From Belliella pelovolcani (lineage in GTDB: Bacteria > Bacteroidota > Bacteroidia > Cytophagales > Cyclobacteriaceae), in the NCBI RefSeq assembly GCF_900156785.1, contig NZ_FTOP01000008.1, positions 62,001 to 126,000 on the forward strand: a stretch of DNA of 64,000 bases, in the 5' to 3' direction. Below the pieces are notes generated by a model. That model saw nothing but the letters and a program-made list of their open reading frames with translations. It had not been told where the DNA came from and searched no databases. Both the position numbers and the translations under genes were made by a program. This document shows positions 20,527 through 32,500 of this stretch, piece after piece. Every line of letters starts with the position of its first letter. The first letter of the stretch is position 1.

Positions 20527-21159
20527 TTACTTCTCTAGAATAACGAAAGAATTTTTTGGTCCAGGGACAGATCCACTTACTAATAGCAAGTTCTTTTCTG
20601 GATAGATTTTCAACACTTTGAGGTTGATCACCTTTACTCTGTCTCCACCCATTCTACCTGCCATTCTCATGCCTTTGAATACTCTTGAAGGCCAAGAACA
20701 AGCACCAATGGAACCAGGGTGTCTTTGTCTGTTGTGCTGACCGTGAGTTTGACCACCCACACCACCAAAACCGTGACGTTTAACTACACCTTGAAAACCT
20801 TTACCTTTAGAAGTCCCGATAGCATCGACGAAGTCACCTTCAACGAATACTTGACCAGCTTCTACGGTTTTTCCAAGATCAACCTGACCTTCGAATTCGA
20901 CCCTAAAGTCTCTGAATTCAACAACTTTCTGTTTTGGCGTTGTACCGGCCTTTTTAAAGTGCCCGATAAGTGGCTTAGGAGTGTTTTTCTCCTTACGCTC
21001 ACCGTAAGCCAACTGAACAGCGTTGTACCCGTCTGTTTCTACATTTTTTACTTGCGTCACTACGCAAGGACCAGCTTCTATTAGCGTGCATGCGACATTA
21101 CGTCCATCGGCACTAAAAACGCTAGTCATTCCGACTTTTTTACCTATTATTCCAGACAT
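20527..21159 (-). CDS. rplC: 50S ribosomal protein uL3
   Basis: An early-assembly 50S protein whose loop approaches the peptidyl-transferase centre. I choose [19 protein letters not shown] (210 aa) as the start. The ATG 11 codons upstream adds [11 protein letters not shown], which is unlike the family. Other features are [35 protein letters not shown] and [20 protein letters not shown]. It is the first gene after a strong promoter and a terminator, so it heads the S10-spc-alpha transcript instead of rpsJ. Confidence 0.97.
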   Translation of the reverse strand: MSGIIGKKVGMTSVFSADGRNVACTLIEAGPCVVTQVKNVETDGYNAVQLAYGERKEKNTPKPLIGHFKKAGTTPKQKVVEFRDFRVEFEGQVDLGKTVEAGQVFVEGDFVDAIGTSKGKGFQGVVKRHGFGGVGGQTHGQHNRQRHPGSIGACSWPSRVFKGMRMAGRMGGDRVKVINLKVLKIYPEKNLLLVSGSVPGPKNSFVILEK

Positions 21160-21222
21160 CTTCTGATATATAATATAATTAAACACAAGCATTTACGCGC
21201 ATGTGCCCTTTTTAAAGGACTG

Positions 21223-21253
21223 CAAAGTTAGGAATTTAATTCCACCTTACAAA
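21223..21253 (-). promoter_or_regulatory. Promoter of the rplC-rplQ operon
   Basis: On the minus strand TTTG (21253-21250), a 19-nt spacer and TAACTTTG (21230-21223) match the Bacteroidota housekeeping promoter exactly. Transcription would start about 55-60 nt before the rplC start. The promoter lies between the rpsJ terminator and rplC. Confidence 0.85.
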
Positions 21254-21360
21254 CCCCAACTTTAATATTTTCAATTATTTACGAAAAATTATTTGGTTTA
21301 TTCGTCAAGATTTACCTCCATTCGATCCAAAACAACTTTTCTACTTGACTAAAGACAAAA

Positions 21361-21394
21361 GAAAAACCCATCCACCGGGGCGGATAGGTTTTTT
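21361..21394 (-). terminator. Intrinsic terminator after rpsJ
   Basis: In the minus-strand transcript AAAACCUAUCC pairs with GGAUGGGUUUU (one U-G pair), with further pairing into the loop and a run of T after the stem. It lies 20 nt beyond the rpsJ stop and separates the str block from the rplC operon. Confidence 0.85.
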
Positions 21395-21413
21395 ATGCTT
21401 CAATCTAGACTTG

Positions 21414-21725
21414 TCAGACTTTGATTTCTACATCAACTCCACTAGGAAGTTCGATTTTCATCAAAGCATCGACAGTTTTAGAGCTATTGCTGTAGATATC
21501 AACCAATCTTTTGTAAGTACAAAGTTGATATTGATCTCTTGCTTTTTTGTTTACGTGTGGGGATTTCAACACCGTGAACTTTTCCTTTTTTGTTGGCAAA
21601 GGAATAGGCCCAACCACGATAGCACCAGTAGCTTTGACAGCTTTTACGATCTTCTCAGATGACTTATCCACCAGGCTGTGATCGTATGATTTTAATTTTA
21701 TTCTGATTTTCTGATTCATTTTCAA
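21414..21725 (-). CDS. rpsJ: 30S ribosomal protein uS10 (NusE)
   Basis: A 30S head protein that also acts as NusE in antitermination with NusB and NusG. The 103-aa sequence starts [20 protein letters not shown] and has [20 protein letters not shown] and [20 protein letters not shown]. It is the last gene of the rpsL-rpsG-fusA-rpsJ block, 7 nt after fusA, and is cut off from rplC by a terminator and a new promoter. Confidence 0.98.
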   Translation of the reverse strand: MKMNQKIRIKLKSYDHSLVDKSSEKIVKAVKATGAIVVGPIPLPTKKEKFTVLKSPHVNKKARDQYQLCTYKRLVDIYSNSSKTVDALMKIELPSGVDVEIKV

Positions 21726-21732
21726 TTAGAAT

Positions 21733-23853
21733 TTAGGCTTTTTCACCTTTTACTTTCGCAATCACCGTTTCAGCGATGTTGCTCGGTACAGGCTCGTAAT
21801 GTGAGAAGGTAAGTGAAGCAGTTGCTCTACCAGAAGTAATTGTTCTTAGGTCTGTTACATAACCGAACAATTCAGATAGAGGAACGCTAGCTTTAACTAC
21901 AGTTGAGGATCCTTTTGTATCCATACCTTTCATCAAACCTCTTCTTCTATTCAAATCACCCGTGATAGGACCAGTGTACTCATCTGGAGTAACTACATCT
22001 ACCGCCATGATTGGCTCAAGTAATTGAGGCTTCGCTTTTTTAGCGGCTTCTTTGAAACCAATTCTTGCTGCCAATTCAAATGACAATGCATCAGAATCGA
22101 CATCGTGGAATGAACCATGGAATAGTCTTACTTTCATTGCCTCAACTGGGTATCCTGCCAAAGGACCATTTTTCATTGCTTCAGCAAATCCTTTTTGGAT
22201 TGCAGGAATGAATTCCTTAGGAATCACACCACCAACAATACCATTCACAAATTCAAGTCCTGGCTTGATTTCATTAGTTTCAGGATCTGCATCCTTAGGA
22301 CCTAATTCAAATACAATATCGGCAAATTTACCTTTACCACCAGACTGCTTTTTGTAAACTTCTTTGTGCTCCACATTAGAGAACAAAGCTTCTTTATAAG
22401 CAACTTGAGGAGCTCCTTGGTTGATCTCAACCTTAAATTCTCTCTTCAATCTGTCGATGATGATATCAAGGTGAAGTTCACCCATACCTCTTAGAATTGT
22501 CTGACCAGTTTCATGATCAGTATTTACTACTAGAGTAGGATCTTCTTCAACCAATTTGGCAATCGCCATACCTAGCTTATCAGCATCAGCTTGAGTTTTA
22601 GGCTCAATAGCATAACCGATAACTGGCTCAGGGAAAATCATTGATTCAAGAACTACTTTACGCTTTTCATCGCAAAGGGTATCTCCTGTTTTGATATCTT
22701 TGAAACCGACTACGGCTCCAATATCACCAGCAACTAACCTAGGGATTTGATTTTGCTTATTAGCATGCATCTGGAATACTCTAGAGATACGCTCCTTGTT
22801 TCCAGAACGGCTATTGAATACATAAGAACCAGATTCCAATACACCAGAATATGCTCTAACAAAACAAAGTCTACCTACAAATGGGTCAGTAGCAATTTTG
22901 AATGCAAGACCAGTGAATGGTTCGCTTTCGTCTGGTGCGATTTTTATTTCTTTCTCTTCATCTTCCAAAGCATGACCAATAATATCATCTTTGTCTAGAG
23001 GAGAAGGTAATAATTCCATTACTAAATCAAGCATAGTCTGAACACCTTTGTTTTTGAAAGATGATCCACACACCATTGGAACCACTTTCATGGCAATAGT
23101 AGCTTGTCTTAGTGCATTAAGAATCTCTGCTTCAGTGATTGACTCAGAATCTTCGAAGAATTTCTCCATCAAAGACTCGTCAAATTCAGCAACAGATTCC
23201 AAGAGATACTCTCTGTATTCTGCTACTTCATCCAGCATATCCTCAGGAATTGGAACTACTTCGTAAGTCATTCCGAAGTCATCTTCATTCCAAACGATAG
23301 CTCTATTGTTGATCAAATCAACAACACCTCTAAATTTGTCTTCAGCACCGATAGGAAGTTGCAAAGGAACAGCATGGCTACCTAGCATCTCTTTTACTTG
23401 CTTACAAACTTCAAGGAAGTTAGCTCCAGAACGATCCATTTTATTAACGAATCCGATACGGGCTACTTTATAATTATCAGCTAATCTCCAGTTGGTCTCA
23501 GACTGTGGTTCTACACCATCTACAGCACTGAAAAGGAACACCAACCCATCCAAAATTCTAAGGGAACGGTTTACTTCAACTGTAAAGTCAACGTGACCTG
23601 GAGTATCGATGATATTGATTTGGTACTTATTGTCTCTGTAATTCCAAAAAACAGTGGTAGCAGCAGAAGTAATAGTGATACCTCTTTCCTGCTCTTGAGC
23701 CATCCAGTCCATGGTAGCTGCCCCATCGTGTACCTCACCTATCTTATGGCTTACACCAGAGTAAAAAAGGATACGTTCCGTGGTCGTAGTCTTACCTGCA
23801 TCAATGTGCGCAGCAATACCGATGTTTCTTGTATATTTTAAGTCTCTTGCCAT
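21733..23853 (-). CDS. fusA: Elongation factor G
   Basis: The translocation and recycling GTPase. The 706-aa protein starts [20 protein letters not shown], with G1 AHIDAGKT (15-22), the switch and G2 region [13 protein letters not shown]3 DTPGHVDF and G4 NKMD. Domains II-V follow, including the [18 protein letters not shown] region and the C-terminal SHYEPVP segment. Its place between rpsG and rpsJ marks it as the housekeeping EF-G. tuf is not beside it, as is usual in Bacteroidota. Confidence 0.98.
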   Translation of the reverse strand: MARDLKYTRNIGIAAHIDAGKTTTTERILFYSGVSHKIGEVHDGAATMDWMAQEQERGITITSAATTVFWNYRDNKYQINIIDTPGHVDFTVEVNRSLRILDGLVFLFSAVDGVEPQSETNWRLADNYKVARIGFVNKMDRSGANFLEVCKQVKEMLGSHAVPLQLPIGAEDKFRGVVDLINNRAIVWNEDDFGMTYEVVPIPEDMLDEVAEYREYLLESVAEFDESLMEKFFEDSESITEAEILNALRQATIAMKVVPMVCGSSFKNKGVQTMLDLVMELLPSPLDKDDIIGHALEDEEKEIKIAPDESEPFTGLAFKIATDPFVGRLCFVRAYSGVLESGSYVFNSRSGNKERISRVFQMHANKQNQIPRLVAGDIGAVVGFKDIKTGDTLCDEKRKVVLESMIFPEPVIGYAIEPKTQADADKLGMAIAKLVEEDPTLVVNTDHETGQTILRGMGELHLDIIIDRLKREFKVEINQGAPQVAYKEALFSNVEHKEVYKKQSGGKGKFADIVFELGPKDADPETNEIKPGLEFVNGIVGGVIPKEFIPAIQKGFAEAMKNGPLAGYPVEAMKVRLFHGSFHDVDSDALSFELAARIGFKEAAKKAKPQLLEPIMAVDVVTPDEYTGPITGDLNRRRGLMKGMDTKGSSTVVKASVPLSELFGYVTDLRTITSGRATASLTFSHYEPVPSNIAETVIAKVKGEKA

Positions 23854-23858
23854 TTCAA

Positions 23859-24326
23859 TTAAAATCTAAAGTGTGAGAATGCTTTATTGGCTTCAGCCAT
23901 TCTATGCGTGTCGTCTTTTTTCTTAACAGCTGCACCTTCTCCTTTGGATGCGGAGATGATTTCACCTGCAAGTCTATCCATCATAGTTTTCTCACCCCTT
24001 TTTCTGGCATAAGTGATCATCCACTTGATCCCCAGGGACAACTTTCTTTCAGGTCTAACTTCCATTGGGACCTGGAAAGTAGCACCACCAACTCTACGAC
24101 TCTTCACCTCTACAGCTGGAGTAATATTGTTAAGCGCTTTTTTCCAAACCTCAAGACCGTTCTCACCTACTTTTTCTTCAACTTTCGCGACTGCGTCGTA
24201 GAAAATTTTGTAAGCAATACTCTTCTTTCCATCCACCATTAGGCAGTTCACAAACTTTGTTACCAAAGTATCATTAAACTTCGGATCAGGAAGAATATAT
24301 CTCTTTTTTGGTTTCGCTTTTCTCAT
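23859..24326 (-). CDS. rpsG: 30S ribosomal protein uS7
   Basis: A primary binder of the 16S 3' major domain that contacts the E-site tRNA. The 155-aa sequence starts [20 protein letters not shown]. Other segments are [39 protein letters not shown] and [13 protein letters not shown] at the end. It lies 5 nt before fusA and 22 nt after rpsL. Confidence 0.98.
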   Translation of the reverse strand: MRKAKPKKRYILPDPKFNDTLVTKFVNCLMVDGKKSIAYKIFYDAVAKVEEKVGENGLEVWKKALNNITPAVEVKSRRVGGATFQVPMEVRPERKLSLGIKWMITYARKRGEKTMMDRLAGEIISASKGEGAAVKKKDDTHRMAEANKAFSHFRF

Positions 24327-24348
24327 TTTTTCTAAATGTTATAATGTC

Positions 24349-24732
24349 TTATTTTTTAGCATCCTTTGGACGCTTAGCACCATACTTGGAACGACCTTGC
24401 TTACGGTCTTTAACTCCTGCTGTATCTAGTGCACCTCGGATGATGTGATATCTCACACCCGGAAGATCTTTCACACGACCTCCTCTGATCAATACGATAG
24501 AGTGCTCTTGCAAATTGTGACCCTCTCCAGGAATGTAGGCATTCACCTCTTTTCCGTTCGTCAATCTTACCCTAGCCACTTTTCTCATCGCTGAGTTAGG
24601 CTTCTTAGGCGTGGTAGTGTACACCCTTGTACAAACCCCTCTTCTCTGAGGACAAGCATCCAAAGCTCTAGACTTGGACTTGGTCTCAAGGGTAGTTCTA
24701 CCTTTTCTTACTAACTGTTGTATAGTAGGCAT
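24349..24732 (-). CDS. rpsL: 30S ribosomal protein uS12
   Basis: A decoding-centre protein and the classic site of streptomycin resistance. I choose [20 protein letters not shown] (127 aa); the ATG 21 codons upstream would start within the promoter spacer. Segments include [20 protein letters not shown], with the wild-type Lys of the KPNS loop, and [20 protein letters not shown]. It is the first gene of the str block, and nothing in it suggests a resistance substitution. Confidence 0.97.
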   Translation of the reverse strand: MPTIQQLVRKGRTTLETKSKSRALDACPQRRGVCTRVYTTTPKKPNSAMRKVARVRLTNGKEVNAYIPGEGHNLQEHSIVLIRGGRVKDLPGVRYHIIRGALDTAGVKDRKQGRSKYGAKRPKDAKK

Positions 24733-24782
24733 TAACTGATAAAATTTATTTTGTTCCTTGTAAACTTGTGAATTTTGGACTG

Positions 24783-24813
24783 CAAAGGTAAGCAAATAGG
24801 TAAAACAAACAAA
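24783..24813 (-). promoter_or_regulatory. Promoter of the rpsL-rpsG-fusA-rpsJ operon
   Basis: On the minus strand TTTG (24813-24810), a 19-nt spacer and TACCTTTG (24790-24783) match TTTG-N19-TAnnTTTG exactly. It lies about 50 nt before the rpsL start and about 20 nt beyond the stop of the DUF3467 gene. Confidence 0.85.
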
Positions 24814-24833
24814 ATTAAGATGTTATATTTTTA

Positions 24834-25157
24834 CTAGGCCTCCCCAGCCGTCCCGCCAAAATTCATTGGAAATGAAGGACCTTCTCCCCCTCCTTGAATT
24901 TTACCGAATGCACTCTCGTACTTATTGATATTATCCTTCAGTGCTGCAAGCAATCTTTTGGCATGGTCAGGAGTCATGATGATTCTTGATTTCACTTTTG
25001 CCTTGGGCACTCCTGGCATCAATATGATAAAATCTATCACAAACTCCGAGTTGGAATGTGCGATCATCGCAAGGTTGGAGTAAGTACCCTCTGCTACTTC
25101 CTCTGACAATTCTACATTAATCTGCTGATCAGGATGTGGGTGTTTATTGTCTTCCAT
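24834..25157 (-). CDS. DUF3467 family protein
   Basis: A 107-aa protein without signal or membrane segment. The core reads YSNLAMIAHSNSEFVIDFII, then LMPGVPKAKVKSRIIMTPDH and AKRLLAALKDNINKYESAFG; the C-terminus is Gly-rich. This is the DUF3467 family, typically found next to rpoC in Bacteroidota. Its function is unknown. It starts only 14 nt after the rpoC terminator stem, leaving no room for an obvious promoter, so it is probably expressed by read-through. Membership is recognised from sequence character and position. Confidence 0.8.
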   Translation of the reverse strand: MEDNKHPHPDQQINVELSEEVAEGTYSNLAMIAHSNSEFVIDFIILMPGVPKAKVKSRIIMTPDHAKRLLAALKDNINKYESAFGKIQGGGEGPSFPMNFGGTAGEA

Positions 25158-25171
25158 AATTTTAAGATTAA

Positions 25172-25199
25172 AAAAGGCCTGCTTTTACACAGGCCTTTT
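25172..25199 (-). terminator. Terminator after rpoC
   Basis: A perfect 10-bp stem pairs AAAAGGCCTG (25172-25181) with CAGGCCTTTT (25190-25199), with an 8-nt loop. On the minus strand a T-run follows. It lies between rpoC and the DUF3467 gene and probably ends most rpoBC transcripts, leaving low read-through. Confidence 0.85.
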
Positions 25200-25220
25200 C
25201 ATTAAAGTTATATCGATAAT

Positions 25221-28200
25221 TTACTTAACAACTTCTTTTGATCTGTTTACAGATTTTTCTCTGTCACCAGACATTCTTTCGTATTCATCCAAAGAACCTA
25301 CTATGATATCTTTGAAATTACGCTGACCTGTTCCAGCAGGGATCAAATGACCTACGATAACATTTTCTTTCAATCCAAGAAGTTCATCGCGCTTACCTCT
25401 GATAGCTGCTTCACTCAAAACTTTTGTAGTCTCTTGGAAGGATGCTGCAGAGATAAAGCTTTCTGTACCTAATGAAGCGGCAGTGATACCTTGAAGTGTA
25501 GGACGAGAAACCGCAGTTTCAGCATCTCTTACTTGTACAAGTTTCAAATCTTTACGCTTCAAGCTAGAGTTTTCATCTCTTAATCTTCTTGCAGTAATGA
25601 TCATACCAGCTTTCAAAGTGCTTGAATCACCAGCATCCATTACTACTTTCTTATCAAGAATATTATCATTCTCTTCTCTAAAGGCCCACTTATCAACGAC
25701 TTGGTTTTGAAGAAATCCAGTATCCCCTGCATCAAGTATTTCTACTTTTTGCATCATTTGACTTACGATTACTTCGATGTGCTTATCATTGATTTTCACA
25801 CCCTGTAGTCTATAAACCTCTTGAATTTCATTCACTAAGTACTCCTGAACTGCTGTTGGTCCTTTGATAGCCAAGATATCATTAGGTGTGATGGCTCCAT
25901 CAGAAAGTGGTTCCCCAGCTCTGATAAAGTCATTTTCCTGTACCAAGATATGCTTAGAAAGTGATACCATATATCTCTTTCTTACACCATCCTTTGATTC
26001 GATAAAGATCTCTCTATTACCTCTCTTGATACCACCATAAGAAACTACACCATCGATTTCAGACACTACAGCTGGATTGGATGGGTTTCTAGCTTCAAAT
26101 AATTCAGTTACTCTTGGTAGACCACCAGTGATATCTCTTGTTTTACCAACAGATCTTGGGATTTTCACAAGAATTTGACCAGCTTTTACTTTATCGCCAG
26201 CTTCCACAGCAAGGTGGGCTCCAACTGGAATATTATAAGCCTTACTTTCATCACCGTGATTAACTACAACCGCAGGGTTTTTAGTTTTATCTTTGGTGTC
26301 GATGATCACTTTCTCTCTATATCCAGTCTGATCATCCGCTACTTCTTTGTAAGTGATCCCTTCGATGATTGCTTCAAATTCGATTTCTCCATCAAATTCT
26401 GATAAGATCACCGCATTGTATGGATCCCAAGTACATAGAGAATCACCTTTAGCTATTTTCTGACCATCTTTCACATTCAACACTGCACCATATGGCACGT
26501 GATTAGAAACTAAAAGCTTACCTTTTGCATCATTGATTTTGATCTCACCTGATCTACCCATTACGATAGATACTGGCTCACCATCTTTATTTGTGGTTTC
26601 GATCCATCTCAATTCCTCTTCAAATTCAATTACACCATCGAACTTCGCATTGATACTAGCTTCTACGGAAATATTGGAAGCAGTACCCCCTACGTGGAAG
26701 GTTCTCAAAGTAAGCTGTGTACCTGGCTCACCAATTGACTGTGCAGCAATTACACCAACAGATTCTCCGCTCTGTACCAGATTACCGGTAGTAAGGTTTC
26801 TACCGTAACACTTGGCACAAACACCTCTTCTTGTCTCACATGTCAATACAGACCTGATCTCAACTTCTTCAATTGCAGATTCATCAATTCTTCTTGCAAT
26901 ATCATCAGAAATAGTGTCACCCGAACTTACAAGAAGCTCTTCTGTAATAGGATCTATGACATCATGGACAGAAACTCTACCTACAATTCTTTCAGATAGT
27001 GGCTCTACAATTTCATCATTGTCTCTCAAAGGCTGAACAACAAGGCCTCTCAAAGTTCCACAATCTTCTTCAGAAACAATCATATCTTGCGCTACGTCCA
27101 CAAGTCTTCTCGTCAGGTATCCAGCATCTGCTGTTTTCAATGCAGTATCGGCGAGACCTTTACGTGCACCGTGAGTAGAGATAAAGTACTCCAATACATC
27201 CAACCCTTCTTTAAAGTTAGACAGAATTGGGTTTTCGATGATCTCCCCAACAGAACCTTGAAGGTTTTTCTGCGGCTTAGCCATCAAACCTCTCATTCCA
27301 CCAAGCTGACGAATCTGCTCTCGAGAACCTCTTGCTCCTGAGTGCATCATCATGTAGATGGCATTGAAACCTTGCTTATCTTCTTCCATCTGACGCATCA
27401 AGATGTTGGTAAGATTTGAGTTGGTTCTAGTCCAAATATCAATTACTTGGTTGTATCTTTCATTGTCTGTGATCAAACCCATTAAGTAGTTGTTCCAAAC
27501 TTGGTCAACTTCTTCCTTGGCCTTATTGATCAACGGATCTTTTTCATCTGGGATAATTACATCGTTCAATCCCATTGACAAACCGCCAGAGTATGCCATT
27601 TGGAATCCAAGATGCTTGATATCATCTAGGAATTGTGCTGTTCTAGAAATACCACAGATTTTAACTACCTCTGCGATGATTTGCTGTAACTTTTTCTTAG
27701 TCAAAAGTTCATTTACAAATCCCACTTCTTCTGGCACAAATTGATTGAAAATCAATCTACCAGCAACAGTATCAATTACTTTCTCAAGGAGTTCTCCGTT
27801 CTCTCTGATTTTAACTTTACACTTGATCATAGCATGTTGAGAAACTCTTCCCTCGTTCATTGCAATGATCACTTCTTCTTCTCCATAGAAAGTCAAACCT
27901 TCACCCAATACAGGTTCCTCAGGGGTTGACTTCTTGCCTTTGGTTACATAATATAGACCCAATACCATATCTTGAGAAGGTACAGTAATAGGAGCACCAT
28001 TGGCAGGGTTAAGAATATTGTGTGAAGAAAGCATCAAAGTAGAAGCTTCCAATATTGCTTCATGACCTAAAGGTACGTGAACAGCCATCTGATCACCGTC
28101 AAAGTCAGCGTTGAATGCAGTACATACTAACGGGTGAAGCTGAATTGCCTTTCCTTCAATCAATTTTGGTTGGAAAGCCTGAATACCTAGTCTGTGAAGT

Positions 28201-29525
28201 GTTGGAGCACGGTTAAGTAATACAGGGTGTCCTTTCAATACATTCTCAAGGATATCCCATACCACAGGATCTTTTCTATCAACAATCTTTTTAGCAGACT
28301 TCACTGTCTTTACAATACCTCTTTCAATCAGTTTTCTGATGATAAAAGGTTTGAAAAGTTCAGCAGCCATGTTTTTAGGTAAACCACATTCGTGAAGCTT
28401 CAACTCAGGTCCTACTACAATAACAGAACGACCAGAGTAATCCACCCTCTTACCTAGAAGGTTTTGACGGAATCGACCTTGCTTTCCTTTCAACATATCT
28501 GAAAGGGATTTCAATGCTCTATTCCCATCAGACCTTACAGCGTTTACCTTTCTTGAGTTATCAAATAGAGAATCTACAGCTTCCTGCAACATTCTTTTTT
28601 CATTTCTCAAGATTACTTCAGGTGCCTTGATGTCTATAAGTCTCTTCAGACGGTTGTTTCTGATGATCACTCTTCTATATAGATCATTCAAATCTGAGGT
28701 AGCAAATCTACCACCGTCCAAAGGTACCAAAGGTCTCAATTCTGGTGGAATCACTGGAACCATTCTCACAACCATCCATTCAGGACGATTTTCGATTCTA
28801 GTTCTAGCATCTCTAAATGCTTCTACCACTTTCAGTCTTTTCAAAGCTTCCGCTTTTCTTTGCTGAGAAGTATCAGTAGCCGCTTGATGTCTCAAGCTGT
28901 AAGATAAATCGTCAAGATCTAGTCTTGCCAATAGCATCTCGATTGCCTCGGCACCCATCTTAGCGATGAATTTATTTGGATCATCATCATCAAGCATTTG
29001 GTTTTCTTTTGGAAGCTTATCCATGATATCCAAATACTCATCTTCAGTCAAAAAGTCTAGATATTGGATACCATCCTCAGCCTTAATACCAGCTTGTACG
29101 ACAGCATATCTTTCGTAATAAACAATTTGATCCAATTTTTTGGTTGGGAGCCCCAACAGGTAACCAATCTTGTTAGGAAGGGATTTGAAGTACCAGATGT
29201 GCGCTACTGGAACCACCAACTCGATGTGTCCCATTCTTTCTCTTCGCACTTTCTTTTCAGTAACTTCAACACCACATCTGTCACAGATGATACCTTTATA
29301 TCTTATGCGCTTGTATTTACCACAATGACATTCCCAGTCTTTTACAGGACCGAAAATCCTCTCACAGAACAAACCTCCCATTTCTGGTTTGTAGGTTCTG
29401 TAATTGATAGTTTCAGGCTGCGTTACTTCACCATGTGAGCTATCCAGAATTGATTCTGGAGAAGCCAAACTAATAGTGACTCTGGAAAAGTCGTTGTTTA
29501 GTTTTTTATTTTTTCTGAACGCCAT
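25221..29525 (-). CDS. rpoC: DNA-directed RNA polymerase beta' subunit
   Basis: The catalytic clamp subunit of RNA polymerase. The 1434-aa protein has the N-terminal zinc site Cys66, Cys68, Cys81, Cys84, then [18 protein letters not shown] and the catalytic Mg loop [12 protein letters not shown] at about residue 470. The bridge-helix/trigger-loop region [20 protein letters not shown] follows, then the second zinc site [16 protein letters not shown] and the trigger-loop motif [19 protein letters not shown]. The GAGTGQ-like C-terminal end is present. It follows rpoB by 47 nt, a gap holding a GAAA-capped hairpin. Confidence 0.98.
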   Translation of the reverse strand: MAFRKNKKLNNDFSRVTISLASPESILDSSHGEVTQPETINYRTYKPEMGGLFCERIFGPVKDWECHCGKYKRIRYKGIICDRCGVEVTEKKVRRERMGHIELVVPVAHIWYFKSLPNKIGYLLGLPTKKLDQIVYYERYAVVQAGIKAEDGIQYLDFLTEDEYLDIMDKLPKENQMLDDDDPNKFIAKMGAEAIEMLLARLDLDDLSYSLRHQAATDTSQQRKAEALKRLKVVEAFRDARTRIENRPEWMVVRMVPVIPPELRPLVPLDGGRFATSDLNDLYRRVIIRNNRLKRLIDIKAPEVILRNEKRMLQEAVDSLFDNSRKVNAVRSDGNRALKSLSDMLKGKQGRFRQNLLGKRVDYSGRSVIVVGPELKLHECGLPKNMAAELFKPFIIRKLIERGIVKTVKSAKKIVDRKDPVVWDILENVLKGHPVLLNRAPTLHRLGIQAFQPKLIEGKAIQLHPLVCTAFNADFDGDQMAVHVPLGHEAILEASTLMLSSHNILNPANGAPITVPSQDMVLGLYYVTKGKKSTPEEPVLGEGLTFYGEEEVIIAMNEGRVSQHAMIKCKVKIRENGELLEKVIDTVAGRLIFNQFVPEEVGFVNELLTKKKLQQIIAEVVKICGISRTAQFLDDIKHLGFQMAYSGGLSMGLNDVIIPDEKDPLINKAKEEVDQVWNNYLMGLITDNERYNQVIDIWTRTNSNLTNILMRQMEEDKQGFNAIYMMMHSGARGSREQIRQLGGMRGLMAKPQKNLQGSVGEIIENPILSNFKEGLDVLEYFISTHGARKGLADTALKTADAGYLTRRLVDVAQDMIVSEEDCGTLRGLVVQPLRDNDEIVEPLSERIVGRVSVHDVIDPITEELLVSSGDTISDDIARRIDESAIEEVEIRSVLTCETRRGVCAKCYGRNLTTGNLVQSGESVGVIAAQSIGEPGTQLTLRTFHVGGTASNISVEASINAKFDGVIEFEEELRWIETTNKDGEPVSIVMGRSGEIKINDAKGKLLVSNHVPYGAVLNVKDGQKIAKGDSLCTWDPYNAVILSEFDGEIEFEAIIEGITYKEVADDQTGYREKVIIDTKDKTKNPAVVVNHGDESKAYNIPVGAHLAVEAGDKVKAGQILVKIPRSVGKTRDITGGLPRVTELFEARNPSNPAVVSEIDGVVSYGGIKRGNREIFIESKDGVRKRYMVSLSKHILVQENDFIRAGEPLSDGAITPNDILAIKGPTAVQEYLVNEIQEVYRLQGVKINDKHIEVIVSQMMQKVEILDAGDTGFLQNQVVDKWAFREENDNILDKKVVMDAGDSSTLKAGMIITARRLRDENSSLKRKDLKLVQVRDAETAVSRPTLQGITAASLGTESFISAASFQETTKVLSEAAIRGKRDELLGLKENVIVGHLIPAGTGQRNFKDIIVGSLDEYERMSGDREKSVNRSKEVVK

Positions 29526-29546
29526 AATATTTGAAGAGTATGTTAA

Positions 29547-29560
29547 GGGCCTTTCGGCCC
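29547..29560 (-). other. GNRA-capped RNA hairpin between rpoB and rpoC
   Basis: In the minus-strand transcript GGGCC-GAAA-GGCCC forms a 5-bp all-GC stem with a GAAA tetraloop. No T-run follows it (TTAACATAC), so it does not look like a terminator. It could be a processing or stability element. Confidence 0.6.
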
Positions 29561-29572
29561 GTATTTTTTCAA

Positions 29573-32500
29573 TTAGTCTAAGGTAATTTCTAGAGCCAAA
29601 CCTCTAAGTTCATGAACCAATACGTTGAATGATTCAGGAATATTCGGCTTAGGAAGATTCTCACCTTTCACGATTGCTTCGTAAGCTTTAGCTCTTCCGA
29701 CTACATCATCAGACTTGACAGTAAGAATTTCCTGAAGTACATGAGATGCACCAAATGCTTCTAACGCCCACACTTCCATTTCACCAAATCTCTGACCACC
29801 AAATTGTGCTTTACCACCTAGTGGCTGCTGCGTAATCAAAGAGTATGGCCCAATAGATCTTGCGTGCATCTTATCATCTACCAAGTGACCTAGCTTCAAC
29901 ATATAAGCAATACCTACTGTAACCGGTTGATCGAATTTCTTTCCAGAAAGACCATCGTACAAGTATGTTCTGCCATAAGCTGGAAGACCTGCTTTTTCTA
30001 ATTCTTCAGAAACTTCCTCCATGGTAGCTCCATCGAAAATAGGCGTAGCATACTTCTTGCCCATTTTGTGACCTGCCCAAGCAAGTACTGTTTCAAAGAT
30101 CTGACCTATGTTCATCCTTGAAGGTACACCTAGTGGATTCAATACGATATCCATTGGGGTACCATCCTCTAGGAATGGCATGTCTTCCTCTCTTACGATT
30201 CTAGCTACGATACCCTTGTTTCCGTGACGACCAGCCATCTTATCACCCACTTTTAGCTTACGTTTTTTAGCCACGTATACTTTAGCAAGCTGCACAATTC
30301 CTGCAGGTAACTCATCCCCAACTTCCAATGTGAATTTATCACGTTTGAAAATACCGGCGATCTCGTTTCTAGCATTGATATAATTCTTAACTAGTTGCTG
30401 AATCAACTTATTTACATGTGCATCATCAGTCCAGTCATCTAGGATAATATCAGAGATTAGATTTGCTTCTTCCTGAACATTGTAGTTAGATTCGTCTCTG
30501 TATGGATTTTTAGCTGGGAATAAATTCTGCTCGATATTCTTAGCATTGAATTTCACTCCTTTGCTAATGATTTCATCTCCAAATTTGTGTTTCACACCAA
30601 GGGATGTTTTCCCATCAAGTAAAGCCACCAATTTGTTGATCATTTTGGCTCTGATTCCCAATAGATCTTTAGAGTATTTACCCTTAAGCTTCTCTACTTC
30701 AGCCTTAGATTTTGCTCTTAAATCCTTATCTTTTTTAGGCCTTGAGAACAACTTGGTCTCTATAACAACGCCGTTCAATGATGGAGAAGCTTTCAAGGAA
30801 GCATCTTTAACATCACCAGCTTTATCACCAAATATAGCTCTCAATAATTTTTCCTCAGGAGTAGGATCGGTCTCACCCTTTGGAGTAATCTTACCGATGA
30901 TAATATCTCCTTCTTTCAGTTCCGCACCTACTCGAATGATACCATTCTCATCTAAGTTTTTAACAGCTTCTTCTGATACGTTTGGAATTTCAGATGTAAG
31001 CTCTTCTTCTCCCCTCTTAGTATCTCTAACTTCAAGTTGGAATTCTTCGATGTGAATGGAAGTGAAGATATCTTCTCTCGCAACTCTTTCAGAAATTACA
31101 ATTGCATCTTCGAAGTTATACCCTTGCCAAGGCATGTACGCTACTCTCAAGTTCTTACCAAGGGCAAGTTCTCCATTATTTGTAGCATAACCTTCCACTA
31201 AGACCTGGCCTTTTTTCACCCTCTGTCCTTTTAGAACAAGTGGTGTCAAGTTGATTGTAGTATCTTGGTTGGTTCTTCTGAACTTTACAAGATTGTACGT
31301 TTTATATTCATCACTGAAATTAACCAAAAGGTCATCTTCAGTAAGATCATATTTTATAGTGATTTTAGTAGCATCCACATAGTCAACTACACCATCTGTT
31401 TCCGCAATGATCAATGCTCTTGAATCAATAGCAGCTTTTGCTTCTAAACCTGTACCAACGATAGGCGCCTCAGCTTTCAATAAAGGAACTGCTTGACGTT
31501 GCATGTTTGACCCCATCAAAGCACGGTTGGCATCATCATGCTCCAAGAAAGGAATCAAAGAAGCTGCAACTGATACAATTTGATTAGGAGCTACGTCCAT
31601 GTAACTGATCTCTTTTGGATCCAATACAGGGAAATCACCTTCAAATCTGGCCTTAACTCTATCATTTATAAATGTTCCTTTCTCATCTAGAGGAGCATTT
31701 GCCTGAGCGATATTATTGTCATCCTCTTCTTCAGCAGTCAAGAAAACAATATCTTCAGCGGACATACTTACTTTTCCATCCTTAACTTTTCTGTAAGGTG
31801 TTTCCAAGAAGCCCATCGAATTTACTTTTGCATGCACACAAAGTGAGGAGATCAAACCAATGTTTGGACCTTCTGGCGTTTCGATCGTACAAAGTCTACC
31901 GTAGTGAGTATAGTGAACATCTCGAACTTCAAAGCCTGCTCTTTCTCTTGAAAGACCACCTGGACCCAATGCCGATAATCTTCTTTTGTGCGTTAACTCA
32001 GCAAGTGGATTGGTTTGATCCATAAACTGAGAAAGCTGATTGGTTCCAAAGAAGGAGTTGATCACAGAAGACAAGGTTCTTGCGTTGATCAGATCAACAG
32101 GCTTGAAATCTTCATTATCCCTTACATTCATTCTTTCTCTGATCGTTCTTGCCATTCTTGCAAGACCTACACCGAATTGAGAATATAATTGCTCGCCTAC
32201 AGTTCTGACTCTTCTATTGCTTAAGTGATCAATATCATCTACTACGGCTTTAGAGTTGATAAGACCAATAAGGTATTTTACAATATTGATAATATCTTCT
32301 GTCGTCAGTACAATTTTTTCTGCATCAATATCAAGACCAAGCTTTTTATTGATTCTATATCTACCTACTTCACCAAGGTCGTATCTCTTGTCAGAGAAAA
32401 ACAAACCATGAATAACCTCTCTAGCAGTAGCTTCATCAGGAGCTTCGGTATTTCTCAACTGCCTGTAAATAACTTCTACCGCCTCTTTTTCAGAGTTGGA

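Noticed and set aside
21160-21222. E. coli-like S10 leader for L4 feedback before rplC
   Set aside because: The leader is short and A/T-rich; only a weak CACA/TGTG pairing was found, with no resemblance to the known leader fold.
30546-31055. 169-codon open frame on the plus strand opposite rpoB
   Set aside because: Lies wholly antisense to conserved rpoB; its length reflects codon bias of the real gene, and no recognisable domain or promoter is seen.
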